Notes: a model not told the origin generated them from the letters alone. DNA of 9,974 nt from Hyphomicrobiales bacterium (GCA_023266715.1 JAHFPK010000054.1:2552-12525); one strand, 5' to 3'; shown: positions 1-6,246, counted from the first letter of the stretch. Numbers and translations are program-made.

Positions 1-216
1 TTGCTTAATTGTGAAATTCCGCAACTTGGGCTTTATGCTTGGCACCGGGGGCTTTGCGTCAGTCTGAATTTCCGGCAGCGCGGGCCCCTGTGGCGGCGGC
101 ATCACCACGGCGTAGTTGGTTTTCTCCACCACCGACACACGCCATTCGCGTCCTGGCGCATGGGCGGTGTTGGGAAGGATGCAGAGAACAAGCACCATGA
201 TGGCGATCCTGATCAT
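1..216 (-). CDS. Partial small exported or membrane-anchored protein
   Basis: Open frame on the minus strand from ATG at 216 to the window edge, 72 codons with no stop, so the C-terminus is missing. The first 20 residues look like a Sec signal: R3, a hydrophobic stretch from about I4 to L14, then NTAHA. The next residue is proline, which is poor at the +1 position for signal peptidase I, so the segment may be cleaved elsewhere or stay as an N-terminal anchor. What follows is proline-rich and ends with basic residues near the edge. The ATG overlaps the stop of the 120-aa gene as ATGA (213-216), which implies translational coupling. M7 (ATG at 198) has a better-spaced AGGA but would lose the only early positive charge. 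The family is not recognised; a cell-envelope role is inferred from the signal only. Confidence 0.72.
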   Translation of the reverse strand, partial: MIRIAIMVLVLCILPNTAHAPGREWRVSVVEKTNYAVVMPPPQGPALPEIQTDAKPPVPSIKPKLRNFTIKQ

Positions 217-575
217 GCCCTCAGTTTAGCGAGAAACTTCTTCTGCTTTGGGGGCAATTGCTGTTGAAAGGCTATTCCATCAGCCTGATCATTTCGTCTG
301 ACGAATAGCAGGGGCTCTACCGTCTCGCGCTTGAGCATCTTCTGCAATTCGAGCAGATGATCACGTTCGCGCTGAATGGATTCTCCCTCGGCCCTGAATG
401 TCGCCTCCATCTTCTCGATGTTGGCAAGCATGGCGGCCTTACGCTGGGCCTCTTCCTCGGCCAGCGCCACGAGACGGGCGTCCTTTTCCAGAACCATCTT
501 GTCGATGATGGACACAAACAGGGCGCGCTCTTCGCCATCCTTTTGCAGCCGTTCGATCATATCTTGATTGTGCAT
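213..575 (-). CDS. Small coiled-coil protein, unknown function
   Basis: A 120-aa protein. The ATG at 575 follows an AGGA Shine-Dalgarno at 6-nt spacing. Residues of about 15 to 85 are almost purely helical and strongly charged (rich in E, K, R, A and L, with the hydrophobic spacing of a coiled coil), so it probably forms an oligomer. The C-terminal 35 residues are less helical, contain the run FQQQLPPKQKK, and end basic. There is no signal peptide, membrane segment or catalytic motif. It overlaps the next gene by ATGA and lies after a structured 173-nt gap that separates it from the HNH-AP2 endonuclease. Not recognised; a structural or scaffolding role would be a guess. Confidence 0.72.
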   Translation of the reverse strand: MHNQDMIERLQKDGEERALFVSIIDKMVLEKDARLVALAEEEAQRKAAMLANIEKMEATFRAEGESIQRERDHLLELQKMLKRETVEPLLFVRRNDQADGIAFQQQLPPKQKKFLAKLRA

Positions 576-600
576 CTTTTTTCCTCGGGTTTTGGGGTGA

Positions 601-640
601 CTGTCCTGGGTGATGATTCACCGAGGCAAGAGCAGGACAG
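601..640 (-). repeat. Nested inverted repeat (hairpin) in the leader
   Basis: The outer arms CTGTCCT (601-607) and AGGACAG (634-640) are perfectly complementary over 7 bp. Inside them GGTGA (609-613) and TCACC (618-622) form a second 5-bp stem around TGAT. No T-run follows in the transcribed direction, so it is not an intrinsic terminator. It lies 26 nt before the start of the 120-aa gene and could modulate its translation or protect the mRNA. Confidence 0.5.
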
Positions 641-682
641 CCACCTTTCGCGTTCCAAATTGTAGTTTAAGGCCGTGTGATA

Positions 683-708
683 CTAAGTTTTCATGGTGTC
701 CTCCTTTT
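683..708 (-). promoter_or_regulatory. Strong Shine-Dalgarno with a three-codon mini-ORF
   Basis: On the minus strand the sequence AAAAGGAGG (708-700) is followed after five bases by ATG at 694, then AAA, ACT and a TAG stop (685-683), encoding M-K-T only. This is among the best ribosome binding sites in the window, yet it leads to almost nothing. After the TAG the frame stays open for about 40 codons, to a TGA inside the 120-aa gene, but the readable sequence does not look like a protein. Possible readings are a leader mini-ORF, or a gene start cut off by rearrangement. Confidence 0.5.
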
Positions 709-724
709 ACTCAGTTCGGCATAC

Positions 725-745
725 TTTCCCTGTCAGTCAGGGAAA
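725..745 (-). repeat. Perfect 8-bp hairpin after the HNH-AP2 gene
   Basis: Arms TTTCCCTG (725-732) and CAGGGAAA (738-745) around a 5-nt loop, lying 3 nt beyond the HNH-AP2 stop codon. There is no T-tract on either side, so it is more likely an mRNA 3'-end stabiliser or a weak or factor-assisted terminator than a classical intrinsic one. Confidence 0.5.
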
Positions 746-748
746 CGG

Positions 749-1294
749 TTAAGCAGTTCTTCCAAATTCGCCATGCAGGCGCTTCGAGGCTTCGCAATAA
801 GCTGCATGAGCTAGTTCTGGTGTTGGAAAACGGCCAAGAAAATGGGATTTCCTATCCATCATAATTGCCGCCAGCCATTTGCGCTTGATCTTGTCAAAGC
901 TCACGCCTTTGAATCCCGAGGTATTGTTCGCGCGTTGGCCGCAATTTCTTTTGTTTTCTGCAAATGTTGCCTCACGAAGATTCGTCCATCGATTGTCGCC
1001 TTCAAGCGTGTTTTCGTGATCAATGAATGGTGGGGGTTGTTCTCCCGTCATGTAGAGCCAAGCAAGGCGGTGAGCGAGATAACGCTCATTATTAATGCAA
1101 ATTTCAATATAGCCGTAAGCATTGGGGCAGCCAGCTACCTTGCCGGCATATTTTGAATTCCATATAGCACAGGTGTGAGAGGGGCGAACACCTCCGAACA
1201 ATTCCGAAGTTCTAATGAGCCAAGTGAACACCCCCGTAGATGGCTCATAAGCAAGAATTTTATGAAGGAATTCAGAGGTAAGGATTGTGGCCAT
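749..1294 (-). CDS. HNH-AP2 homing-type endonuclease
   Basis: A 181-aa protein with the layout of free-standing phage HNH homing endonucleases. An N-terminal region (about 1-60) precedes the HNH core: H75 in HRLAW, D92-H93 in IDH, and N101/N105 in the DNRWTNLREAT segment, giving the beta-beta-alpha metal nuclease fold. An AP2-type DNA-binding domain follows at about residues 121-176 (NNTSGFKGVSFD, then FLGRFPTPELAHAAY). Enzymes of this type cut target DNA at an empty site and so spread their own gene. The start ATG directly abuts the TAA of the 156-aa gene (TAAATG), with GAGG 9 nt upstream. By eye the gene is more A+T-rich than its neighbours, which fits recent acquisition. Nuclease activity is inferred from the intact motif residues. 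Confidence 0.92.
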   Translation of the reverse strand: MATILTSEFLHKILAYEPSTGVFTWLIRTSELFGGVRPSHTCAIWNSKYAGKVAGCPNAYGYIEICINNERYLAHRLAWLYMTGEQPPPFIDHENTLEGDNRWTNLREATFAENKRNCGQRANNTSGFKGVSFDKIKRKWLAAIMMDRKSHFLGRFPTPELAHAAYCEASKRLHGEFGRTA

Positions 1295-1765
1295 TTACAT
1301 TCGCCTCTGGGGAACGGGCTTCCCAGCTTTAGCCATCCTCGCCAAATAATCGGAATGGGATTTACTGCCAACTCCCTTAGTAGACATTGCCTTGGCGTGT
1401 TCCCGATTGGCATCCTTTAACCGATCAATTTGTTTAGCAATTTGATTATCGGACCCCTTGGTGGTGATCCGCTTCTCGCCACCTGGCCCATGGGTCTTTT
1501 TCGCATGCGCGGCAGTCTCCCGGTAGACAATGAAATTCGGATCATTGGCATCGGGCGTGTATTTCTTGGTCTTCTCGTTGTAGGCGCGCAACTCCAAGGC
1601 CGGGTCATGGTCCCATTGGCCATCGCCCTTGTGGAGGATGGCGCCGGAAGGGTCAACAATGCCCTGCAGCAGGGCAGCAGCCAGCTTCACCCGGTCGGGC
1701 ATGGACGGACGGTGCAGCTTGGCACGTTTCGCCTTGGCGGGCTTCCTACGAGTTTTGAGGGTCAT
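1295..1765 (-). CDS. Small basic HNH-like phage protein
   Basis: A 156-aa protein with a very basic N-terminus (residues 3-19, rich in K and R). The middle holds WDHDPAL (51-57), ANDPNFIVY (73-81), HAKKTHG (87-93) and GSD (104-106). This spacing of D-H, N-D-P, H and K-T recalls small phage proteins often annotated as HNH endonucleases, with the DH and the later H as candidate metal ligands. I recognise the pattern from memory only, and a DNA-binding or nuclease role is inferred. Its ATG overlaps the stop of the 110-aa gene by ATGA (1762-1765), and its stop touches the ATG of the HNH-AP2 gene, so two HNH-type genes sit side by side. Confidence 0.75.
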   Translation of the reverse strand: MTLKTRRKPAKAKRAKLHRPSMPDRVKLAAALLQGIVDPSGAILHKGDGQWDHDPALELRAYNEKTKKYTPDANDPNFIVYRETAAHAKKTHGPGGEKRITTKGSDNQIAKQIDRLKDANREHAKAMSTKGVGSKSHSDYLARMAKAGKPVPQRRM

Positions 1766-2094
1766 TTAACTTCATCCCAATACTTGCGAAGCGGGAAAAG
1801 CTCGATGCCTTCTTGGGCCAATAGCACGGCTTCAACGTCAATTGGCACGCCGCTGATTGCTGCATTTATGGCTTTAAGCCCGTCGCATGTCGCCTTCATG
1901 CGGACTCGGTCGGTCTCGTTCATTTTAAGATAGACCACCGCCACCGAAGCATTGAAGGCCTGTGATTCGGTATGGCACATCCAATGGTTCTTGCCCTTCT
2001 TGAAAACAGCGCGGATGATTTCCTCGGCATCGCCGCCCCCAGGAATGTCGCTGCATTCGCTGTTAAGGATGGACGCGATTACTCCGTCACTCAT
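1762..2094 (-). CDS. Hypothetical phage protein, 110 aa
   Basis: Starts at ATG 2094 with AAGGA six bases upstream, and ends in an ATGA overlap with the 156-aa gene. It looks like a compact soluble protein of mixed helix and strand with three cysteines (C14, C40, C70), without a recognised motif, signal or membrane segment. The good ribosome binding site, tight coupling and normal protein-like composition support a real gene. Function unknown. Confidence 0.75.
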   Translation of the reverse strand: MSDGVIASILNSECSDIPGGGDAEEIIRAVFKKGKNHWMCHTESQAFNASVAVVYLKMNETDRVRMKATCDGLKAINAAISGVPIDVEAVLLAQEGIELFPLRKYWDEVK

Positions 2095-2106
2095 GTCGGT
2101 TCCTTT

Positions 2107-2358
2107 CTATATTTCACCAAAATCTGAGAAGGGGTTAGGACCAAGAGTTGGTCCTTCTTTGTTGGCCACCTCGCTCTGTTCAAGGCCACCCCCTATCGGG
2201 GGTCTAGGGGGATTCGGCTCGCGCGCCGTAGTGCCAGCCAAGAAGAAAATTCCAAATCTGGACCCATGGCCTGTGGATAAGTCAGCGGAGAGCATCGCGC
2301 GCAACGCTCCCCGCCTGTTGCCATGGCCAGTTCTGGCGCTTTGGCACATCTGTTTCAT
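2107..2358 (-). CDS. Doubtful 83-aa ORF over a structured region
   Basis: For: the ATG at 2358 overlaps the stop of the 114-aa gene as ATGA, with GGAAG seven bases upstream, and the frame fills the space to the next gene. Against: the predicted protein is unlike a folded protein, with a run of G, P, R and T (for example REPNPPRPPIGGG), and the DNA beneath it contains two perfect hairpins and a perfect DnaA box. It may be coding, or it may be a non-coding leader that happens to lack stops. If not coding, positions 2107-2354 are a gap of about 250 nt with structured DNA. Confidence 0.4.
   Translation of the reverse strand: MKQMCQSARTGHGNRRGALRAMLSADLSTGHGSRFGIFFLAGTTAREPNPPRPPIGGGLEQSEVANKEGPTLGPNPFSDFGEI
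2137..2155. repeat. Perfect 8-bp inverted repeat
   Basis: AGGACCAA (2137-2144), loop GAG, TTGGTCCT (2148-2155). On the plus strand it is followed by TCTTTGTT, a poor U-tract. On the minus strand, the direction of the operon, no T-run follows. It could be a weak plus-strand terminator or an mRNA structure ahead of the 110-aa gene. Confidence 0.5.
2188..2203. repeat. Perfect 6-bp G/C hairpin
   Basis: ACCCCC (2188-2193), loop TATC, GGGGGT (2198-2203). It is a stable short stem 32 bases from the preceding inverted repeat. The two lie in tandem inside the doubtful 83-aa ORF. Confidence 0.5.
2272..2280 (-). promoter_or_regulatory. Perfect DnaA-box match
   Basis: TTATCCACA on the minus strand (TGTGGATAA on the plus strand), identical to the consensus DnaA box. 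Only one perfect copy was seen, and no AT-rich unwinding region or box cluster is nearby, so it is not evidence of an origin by itself. A near match (TTGTCCACA) lies near 6385. Confidence 0.3.
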
Positions 2359-2699
2359 TTTTTAACTTCCATCATGTGGACGCCAACGCGGACCCAACCT
2401 GGGGTATGGGAGCCAATTTCATCTGCCGCATAGTGTGATGAATAAGGATAAAATTCACCCTTGTCAGTGACGTTCATCCAACACTCCAGCAGCTTCGGCG
2501 GCTCGACATAGGGGCCGGTGATGTCGAGATCGTCATTGATCCAATTGGAAACCACCCCACTATTGGCATTCCAAATGTGAGCGGCTTTCGTGCCGTCCTC
2601 AAAGAATAACCACCCCATGGCATCGAGCCCCGCAGCATCGATAACTTCCACAACTCCCATGCCCTTAGTTTGATATTTTCCTGGCCCGCTGATCATCAT
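2355..2699 (-). CDS. Hypothetical phage protein, 114 aa, two short modules
   Basis: The ATG at 2699 (or the next codon, 2696) follows the 76-aa gene after two bases. The N-terminal half (GPGKYQTKGMGVVEVIDA, then GWLFFEDGTKAAHIWNA) resembles small beta-rich phage proteins of the G-K-Y-x-T-R type. The C-terminal half (CWMNVTDKGEFYPYSS, then AADE and a WVRVGVH strand) resembles another short phage module with a W-x-N-V and AD pattern. The protein looks like these two modules joined; this is from pattern memory, not from a search. Both modules have unknown function. It ends in an ATGA overlap with the following ORF. Confidence 0.75.
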   Translation of the reverse strand: MMISGPGKYQTKGMGVVEVIDAAGLDAMGWLFFEDGTKAAHIWNANSGVVSNWINDDLDITGPYVEPPKLLECWMNVTDKGEFYPYSSHYAADEIGSHTPGWVRVGVHMMEVKK

Positions 2700-2701
2700 G
2701 G

Positions 2702-2932
2702 CTATATCACAAACCGAGGATCAAAGGCCTGAATGGCCCGCTCGCTCGGCTCCTTCTGTTCGGCCAAATCGCGCACAAACTCCTCGTTGCGGTGATCATC
2801 ATCTTTGTGATGAGCGATCAACGCAATGGCGGCATAGCAGGGAATTCCGTTTTCAGTAACGCCTTCCCAAATGCGTACCTGAGTGCCTCGAACCTCAATG
2901 ATCTTGGTGGTACTTTCGAGTGTGACTTTCAT
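2702..2932 (-). CDS. Small conserved phage protein, 76 aa
   Basis: Starts at ATG 2932 with a near-ideal AAGGAG five bases upstream, which overlaps the end of the exonuclease gene. The N-terminal pattern MKVTLESTTKIIEV, followed by RIWEG, T-E-x-G-I and IALIAHHKDDD, is one I associate with small phage proteins of Alphaproteobacteria with no assigned role. It looks like a compact beta-rich fold ending in a charged helix. No catalytic motif is seen. Confidence 0.78.
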   Translation of the reverse strand: MKVTLESTTKIIEVRGTQVRIWEGVTENGIPCYAAIALIAHHKDDDHRNEEFVRDLAEQKEPSERAIQAFDPRFVI

Positions 2933-2934
2933 GG

Positions 2935-3594
2935 CTACTCCTTATCCCCCAGCTTGCTCACCTGCTCCTTCCAGACCACCACGCCGGGCATGGCGGCCAT
3001 CATGGCGAAAATTTCCACCGTGGCCATTAAATCGGCCAGGGCGTCATGGGCATCTGGCAGGTCACGGCCAAGCATATGCCTGACTGCCTCGCCAAGGTTG
3101 GGTTGTTTGAACCACCGTTTGCCCGCCGCCATCATCTTGTCGGTGGGTGGAATCTTGCACACATCAGTAGCAGCCTTCATCACGCAGAAGGTCGGACGTT
3201 CGCCGTAGCGATCAGGGCGGCCGGCGCGGCGCTGTTCGGACCTTGCCATTTTCTGATCGAACGAAATCCCAAACGCTCCAATACCTTCGCACTGGTCGAC
3301 CAAGGCATCAAACTTGGTCAGGACTTCCACCACGGGAATGCCCTCGGCGTTGAGCTTTTTCATGGACAGGCCGTTTACGCCAAAGGCGCCGCCCTCGGCT
3401 TCGGCCTTTGCGATCACCTCTTCTTCCCAGCCCTCGGGCTTGATGAGGTGGTGAAACTTCTCGATAATCTCGCCGGTATCGGTCAGCAAAGCCGCTGCCA
3501 TGGAACACATGCGGGGCTGGCCTTGGGCATCTGCTGCCAGCTTCCAATTCGGGATTCCCGTGGTCTCAACATCGAATAATACTGCTTTGGTCAT
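2935..3594 (-). CDS. DEDDh 3'-5' exonuclease (DnaQ-like)
   Basis: A 219-aa RNase H-fold exonuclease that would remove nucleotides from DNA or RNA 3' ends using two metal ions. Exo I is LFDVETTG with D8 and E10. Exo II is GAFGISFD, ending at D113. Exo III is PDAHDALAD with H183 and D188, the spacing of the DEDDh subclass. All expected acidic residues and the histidine are present, so it should be active. The region between Exo I and Exo II carries family-typical text (H49, L50, I51, P53 and the KLNAEGIP turn). The start ATG 3594 has AAGGA eight bases upstream. It lies directly after the 400-aa gene and could pair with it in recombination, or act in proofreading or nucleotide scavenging. No polymerase domain is attached. 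Confidence 0.93.
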   Translation of the reverse strand: MTKAVLFDVETTGIPNWKLAADAQGQPRMCSMAAALLTDTGEIIEKFHHLIKPEGWEEEVIAKAEAEGGAFGVNGLSMKKLNAEGIPVVEVLTKFDALVDQCEGIGAFGISFDQKMARSEQRRAGRPDRYGERPTFCVMKAATDVCKIPPTDKMMAAGKRWFKQPNLGEAVRHMLGRDLPDAHDALADLMATVEIFAMMAAMPGVVVWKEQVSKLGDKE

Positions 3595-3625
3595 TTGGTA
3601 ATTCCTTCCTCAGTTGGATTAAATC

Positions 3626-4828
3626 TTAGGCCATCATCGCTTCAACAGCGTCCACAATCGCCTGCTTCACCTTGGCCTTGCCGGCAGGGTGCAGCATTTT
3701 CATGCGAGGATCCTTGTTGAAGGCCATGATCAAGTCAGGATCATCCTGCTTCTTGGCATCCACAACGGCGGCCTCGATCTGCTCGACCATGGTTTCAGCA
3801 AGTTTGTCTTGATCGCCGTCCAGAGCGGAATCATCCACCAAAGGTTCTTCCTTCTTGGGCTCTGGCTTCTTTTTCGTTTCCTTGGGGGCGGGATCAGCCG
3901 CCTGGGCGGTTTTCTCCGGTTCAGGCTCCCTTGCTGCCTCTTTGGCCGTTTCGCCGTCCTTGGCCTCCGCAGGGGGCTTAGAATCGGTTTTGGCTTCCGT
4001 CTTTTTGGCAGGTGGTGGGGGAGCCTTGTTCGAGCTTCCCGCCTCATGGGGCGTATCGCCGCTCGGGAATACGTCCTCAATGGTCACCATGCCGTCACGG
4101 ATGGCTTGCAGGCTGCCAGCCACACGCGCCAAATCCTTCGCAGTCCACTCACCAATGGCGCGGCCAATGACCTTTTCCACGTTCGTCAGCGGGATATTGC
4201 GGTCCTCAAGCGCACCCTGAGCCCTCTCGCGGGAGCCCGGCAGGTCTTTGCCGAAGCGGTCAATCAAGGACTTCTTCGCCTCTTCGAGCATGAAGTCGGT
4301 GAAGGTTTGCAGGAAATTGGCCACCGTATTGCGGATAGCCTTGGACTGGCCAATCTGGAAAATGATATCCTCGGCCCGCTCTTTGTCCTTCATGCCGGTA
4401 TTCTGCTGCTTGCGCTGCTGGAATAGGCGCGTCATGGATGATCCCGTTTCCAGGTCGATCACGCGGGAGGCAAAAATATAGTGGGTTGGCGTTTCCCGAA
4501 TGTCGCAGCTCACCTGTGCATTGCCATAGGTGCGAATCAGGTCGTTGGCCATTTTGATTGTAGGGCCAAACACCTCGCCCTTGGAGCCGTCACGGTTCCG
4601 GGTGGGCCACGAATAATAATAATTGTCGCCACCGAAAGCGGCCAATATTTTCAAATCGGCCATGATCTTGTTCAAGTTGCGGGGAACCTGAACCTTCTGG
4701 GCGGTAACCACTCCATTGTCGATGCTGATCATCGAGCTTGACTGCGAAGCCGGAAGGGCTGCGGGTTCATCAAACTGCAATTCCTGCCGGTTATCTTCGC
4801 TCAATTCCTGAAAATCTCTGTCTGCCAT
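3626..4828 (-). CDS. Conserved phage protein, candidate ssDNA-annealing or recombination protein
   Basis: A 400-aa protein. Residues of about 40-255 form a conserved-looking domain with the text AAFGGDNYYYSWP (63-75), FGPTIKMANDLIRTYGN (87-103), DLETG (125-129), FQQRK (136-140) and IGQSKAIRNTV (159-169), then a helical segment (216-246). I associate the G-P-[ST]-I-[KR]-x-A, G-N and S-K-A-x-R-N signatures with phage proteins that sit beside recombination genes. A single-strand annealing role is inferred and not shown. Residues of about 258-335 are a low-complexity linker rich in P, K, E and A. The last 60 residues return to helical sequence. ATG 4828 has AAGGAG seven bases upstream. It lies between the IGDN coiled-coil protein and a 3'-5' exonuclease, a layout fitting an annealase-exonuclease pair. 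Confidence 0.85.
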   Translation of the reverse strand: MADRDFQELSEDNRQELQFDEPAALPASQSSSMISIDNGVVTAQKVQVPRNLNKIMADLKILAAFGGDNYYYSWPTRNRDGSKGEVFGPTIKMANDLIRTYGNAQVSCDIRETPTHYIFASRVIDLETGSSMTRLFQQRKQQNTGMKDKERAEDIIFQIGQSKAIRNTVANFLQTFTDFMLEEAKKSLIDRFGKDLPGSRERAQGALEDRNIPLTNVEKVIGRAIGEWTAKDLARVAGSLQAIRDGMVTIEDVFPSGDTPHEAGSSNKAPPPPAKKTEAKTDSKPPAEAKDGETAKEAAREPEPEKTAQAADPAPKETKKKPEPKKEEPLVDDSALDGDQDKLAETMVEQIEAAVVDAKKQDDPDLIMAFNKDPRMKMLHPAGKAKVKQAIVDAVEAMMA

Positions 4829-4840
4829 GGCTCGTTCTCC

Positions 4841-5656
4841 TTATGATGCCGATGAGGTGGTGTAGACCGAACAGCCGGGCGGCGGTTCACGGTCGGGGTT
4901 TCCTTCGCGGTCACGCACGTGGGCGGTGCAAAGCGCCTGCAGCGTTTCCAGCAGTTTCTCATTCTTGGCGAAGAAGGCCAAGGCAGCGAGGGGCTTGTCA
5001 ATTTTGGCGTGGTAGTAGGTTTTCTGGGCAATGCCGCGCATGGCAACGCCGTCCTTGGTGAAGCTCTGGCCCACCGTGGCGTTCCCCTTCAAGGCAGAAA
5101 CGTCCTTTCCAGCCACCTTCACGGCAGCCGCAGCGTCCTGCGCGTCAATCTGGGCCTGAATGGGATCGGCCTGGGTGCCTTCCAATTCGCCGGCATCGGC
5201 CTTGCGCAGCAGCTCGGCAGCTTCGGCCGCTTTGTCGTCGGCAATCTTTTGCAGTCTCGCCTGTTCGGCTGCGGCAGCTTCTCGCGCCACCCGGATCAGG
5301 CGGTTTTGCTCATCGAGGAAGGCATTGACCTTGGTGGTGACCGCATCAATGGCCAGCGCCAATTTGCCCTTGGTTTTTTCCTTATGGCTGATCGGCATCC
5401 ATTTGGCGTCAACCGCATCGGCCAAATCCTGATGCGGCTTTTTCTCGGCGGCGCGGGCATCGTCAGCCTCTTTGCGCAGGTCTTTCATCTGGGTCAGGAA
5501 GCCACCCAGCCGTTCGCCCACCTCCTTGTCGGTGATGAGCTTCGGGTGATCCGTCATAATCTTGCGGGCCCCGTTCAGCAGTTCTTCCATGCGCAGGCTT
5601 AGGCGCTCGAAGATCGGGGGGGAGTTGTCGCCTATCACGGCGCGTTCATTGTCCAT
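4841..5656 (-). CDS. IGDN-type coiled-coil phage protein
   Basis: A 271-aa protein. An in-frame GTG lies at 5662, but its distance to AGGA (5668-5665) is only two bases, whereas the ATG at 5656 has an ideal eight-base spacing, so I start there. The N-terminus VIGDNSPPIFE is the signature of a widespread family of phage proteins in Alphaproteobacteria. The middle (about 50-165) is a long charged, alanine-rich coiled coil. The C-terminal 75 residues form a smaller domain (TYYHAKIDKPLAALAFFAKN, then VYTTSS at the end). No enzymatic motif is seen. It is usually near recombination genes and may be an oligomeric accessory or DNA-bound factor; the role is unknown. The stop lies next to the Shine-Dalgarno of the 400-aa gene. 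Confidence 0.88.
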   Translation of the reverse strand: MDNERAVIGDNSPPIFERLSLRMEELLNGARKIMTDHPKLITDKEVGERLGGFLTQMKDLRKEADDARAAEKKPHQDLADAVDAKWMPISHKEKTKGKLALAIDAVTTKVNAFLDEQNRLIRVAREAAAAEQARLQKIADDKAAEAAELLRKADAGELEGTQADPIQAQIDAQDAAAAVKVAGKDVSALKGNATVGQSFTKDGVAMRGIAQKTYYHAKIDKPLAALAFFAKNEKLLETLQALCTAHVRDREGNPDREPPPGCSVYTTSSAS

Positions 5657-5671
5657 GTTCACTTTCCTCGG

Positions 5672-6181
5672 TTAAAAAAGGCTTGGCGCACCTTTCAATT
5701 CGGTGCGTTCGATAGGCTTGATCTTCTCGGCCTCGGGCGTGTCAAACCACAAATAGCGGCTTTCACGGGCATAGGCGTCCATGGCAAAATCGTACATTGC
5801 TTGGGTCACCGGGTTCAGGCGGCATTGCTCCCAGGCCATGAAGAGGCTCAGAGCTCCAAGATAATCACTGTTGATATTGAGCGGCTTCCACCAGCCGGAC
5901 TTGATCATCACATGCTCGTCATTCATCAGCTCACCGGTTTCGCCGTGAATTTGCTGCTCCAGCCAAATTGCTACCGGGATAAACTGCCCCCGGACATGCT
6001 GCATCTTGGCATTGTGGCCGGTGTAGCGGTAGCGGTAGAAGCCGGGGAACACCATGGGATATTCGTCCCAGAAACATAGGGATTGCTCGTGCGCCTTGCG
6101 CCAGCGGTCAGCCGCATCGAGGCTTTCGAGGGCCAGATTCCAGTATTCATAGTAAAGGTTCAAATCACTCGGTTCGCGCAT
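5672..6181 (-). CDS. Hypothetical protein, 169 aa
   Basis: ATG 6181 has only a weak GAAAG as ribosome binding site and lies just 11 bases downstream of the T-run of a terminator-like hairpin, so its expression may be controlled. The protein is rich in aromatic residues (for example NLYYEYWNLALESL and FPGFYRYRYTG) and contains an acidic helix and a C-terminal stretch ending KGAPSLF. It has no signal, membrane segment, cysteine cluster or recognised motif. It looks like a soluble globular protein of unknown function. The short gap (9-15 bases) to the IGDN gene supports cotranscription. Confidence 0.78.
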   Translation of the reverse strand: MREPSDLNLYYEYWNLALESLDAADRWRKAHEQSLCFWDEYPMVFPGFYRYRYTGHNAKMQHVRGQFIPVAIWLEQQIHGETGELMNDEHVMIKSGWWKPLNINSDYLGALSLFMAWEQCRLNPVTQAMYDFAMDAYARESRYLWFDTPEAEKIKPIERTELKGAPSLF

Positions 6182-6198
6182 TGCATGCTTTCAAAAAT

Positions 6199-6239
6199 GG
6201 TGGGATGGTCTAGCCGATTCAGGGAAAGACCACCCCACC
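6199..6239 (-). terminator. Intrinsic-terminator-like hairpin inside the leftward operon
   Basis: In the minus-strand RNA a 13-bp stem (arms 6239-6227 and 6211-6199, with one G-U pair) closes a 15-nt loop and is followed by one A and five U (6198-6193). This is the shape of an intrinsic terminator. It stands between the first gene of the leftward block and the rest, so it would stop most transcripts unless read through or antiterminated. The long loop is slightly unusual. Confidence 0.6.
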
Positions 6240-6246
6240 CGAGTTA

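Larger units (their letters stand above)
576..748 (-). other. Structured intergenic leader, 173 nt, no full-length gene
   Basis: Gap between the HNH-AP2 gene and the 120-aa gene. On the transcribed minus strand it holds, in order, a perfect 8-bp hairpin just after the HNH stop, a very strong Shine-Dalgarno followed by a three-codon ORF, a nested hairpin, and the ribosome binding site of the 120-aa gene. No frame gives a convincing protein. It is either a regulatory leader or the remains of a disrupted gene. Confidence 0.55.

Noticed and set aside
1..267. Plus-strand 88-aa ORF at the left edge
   Set aside because: It is antisense to a better minus-strand frame with a signal peptide and an ATGA junction; its translation is rich in H, R and W and not protein-like.
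2272..2280. Replication origin based on the DnaA box
   Set aside because: Only one perfect box is present; there is no cluster, no iterons and no AT-rich unwinding region, so an origin cannot be supported.
3046..3579. Plus-strand 177-aa ORF
   Set aside because: Antisense to the DEDDh exonuclease, whose catalytic residues are all intact on the other strand.
3689..4426. Plus-strand 245-aa ORF
   Set aside because: Antisense shadow of the 400-aa gene; it is leucine- and glycine-rich because it mirrors the K/E/A-rich linker, and no operon partner lies on that strand.
4919..5602. Plus-strand 227-aa ORF
   Set aside because: Antisense shadow of the IGDN coiled-coil gene, without a ribosome binding site or a recognisable motif.
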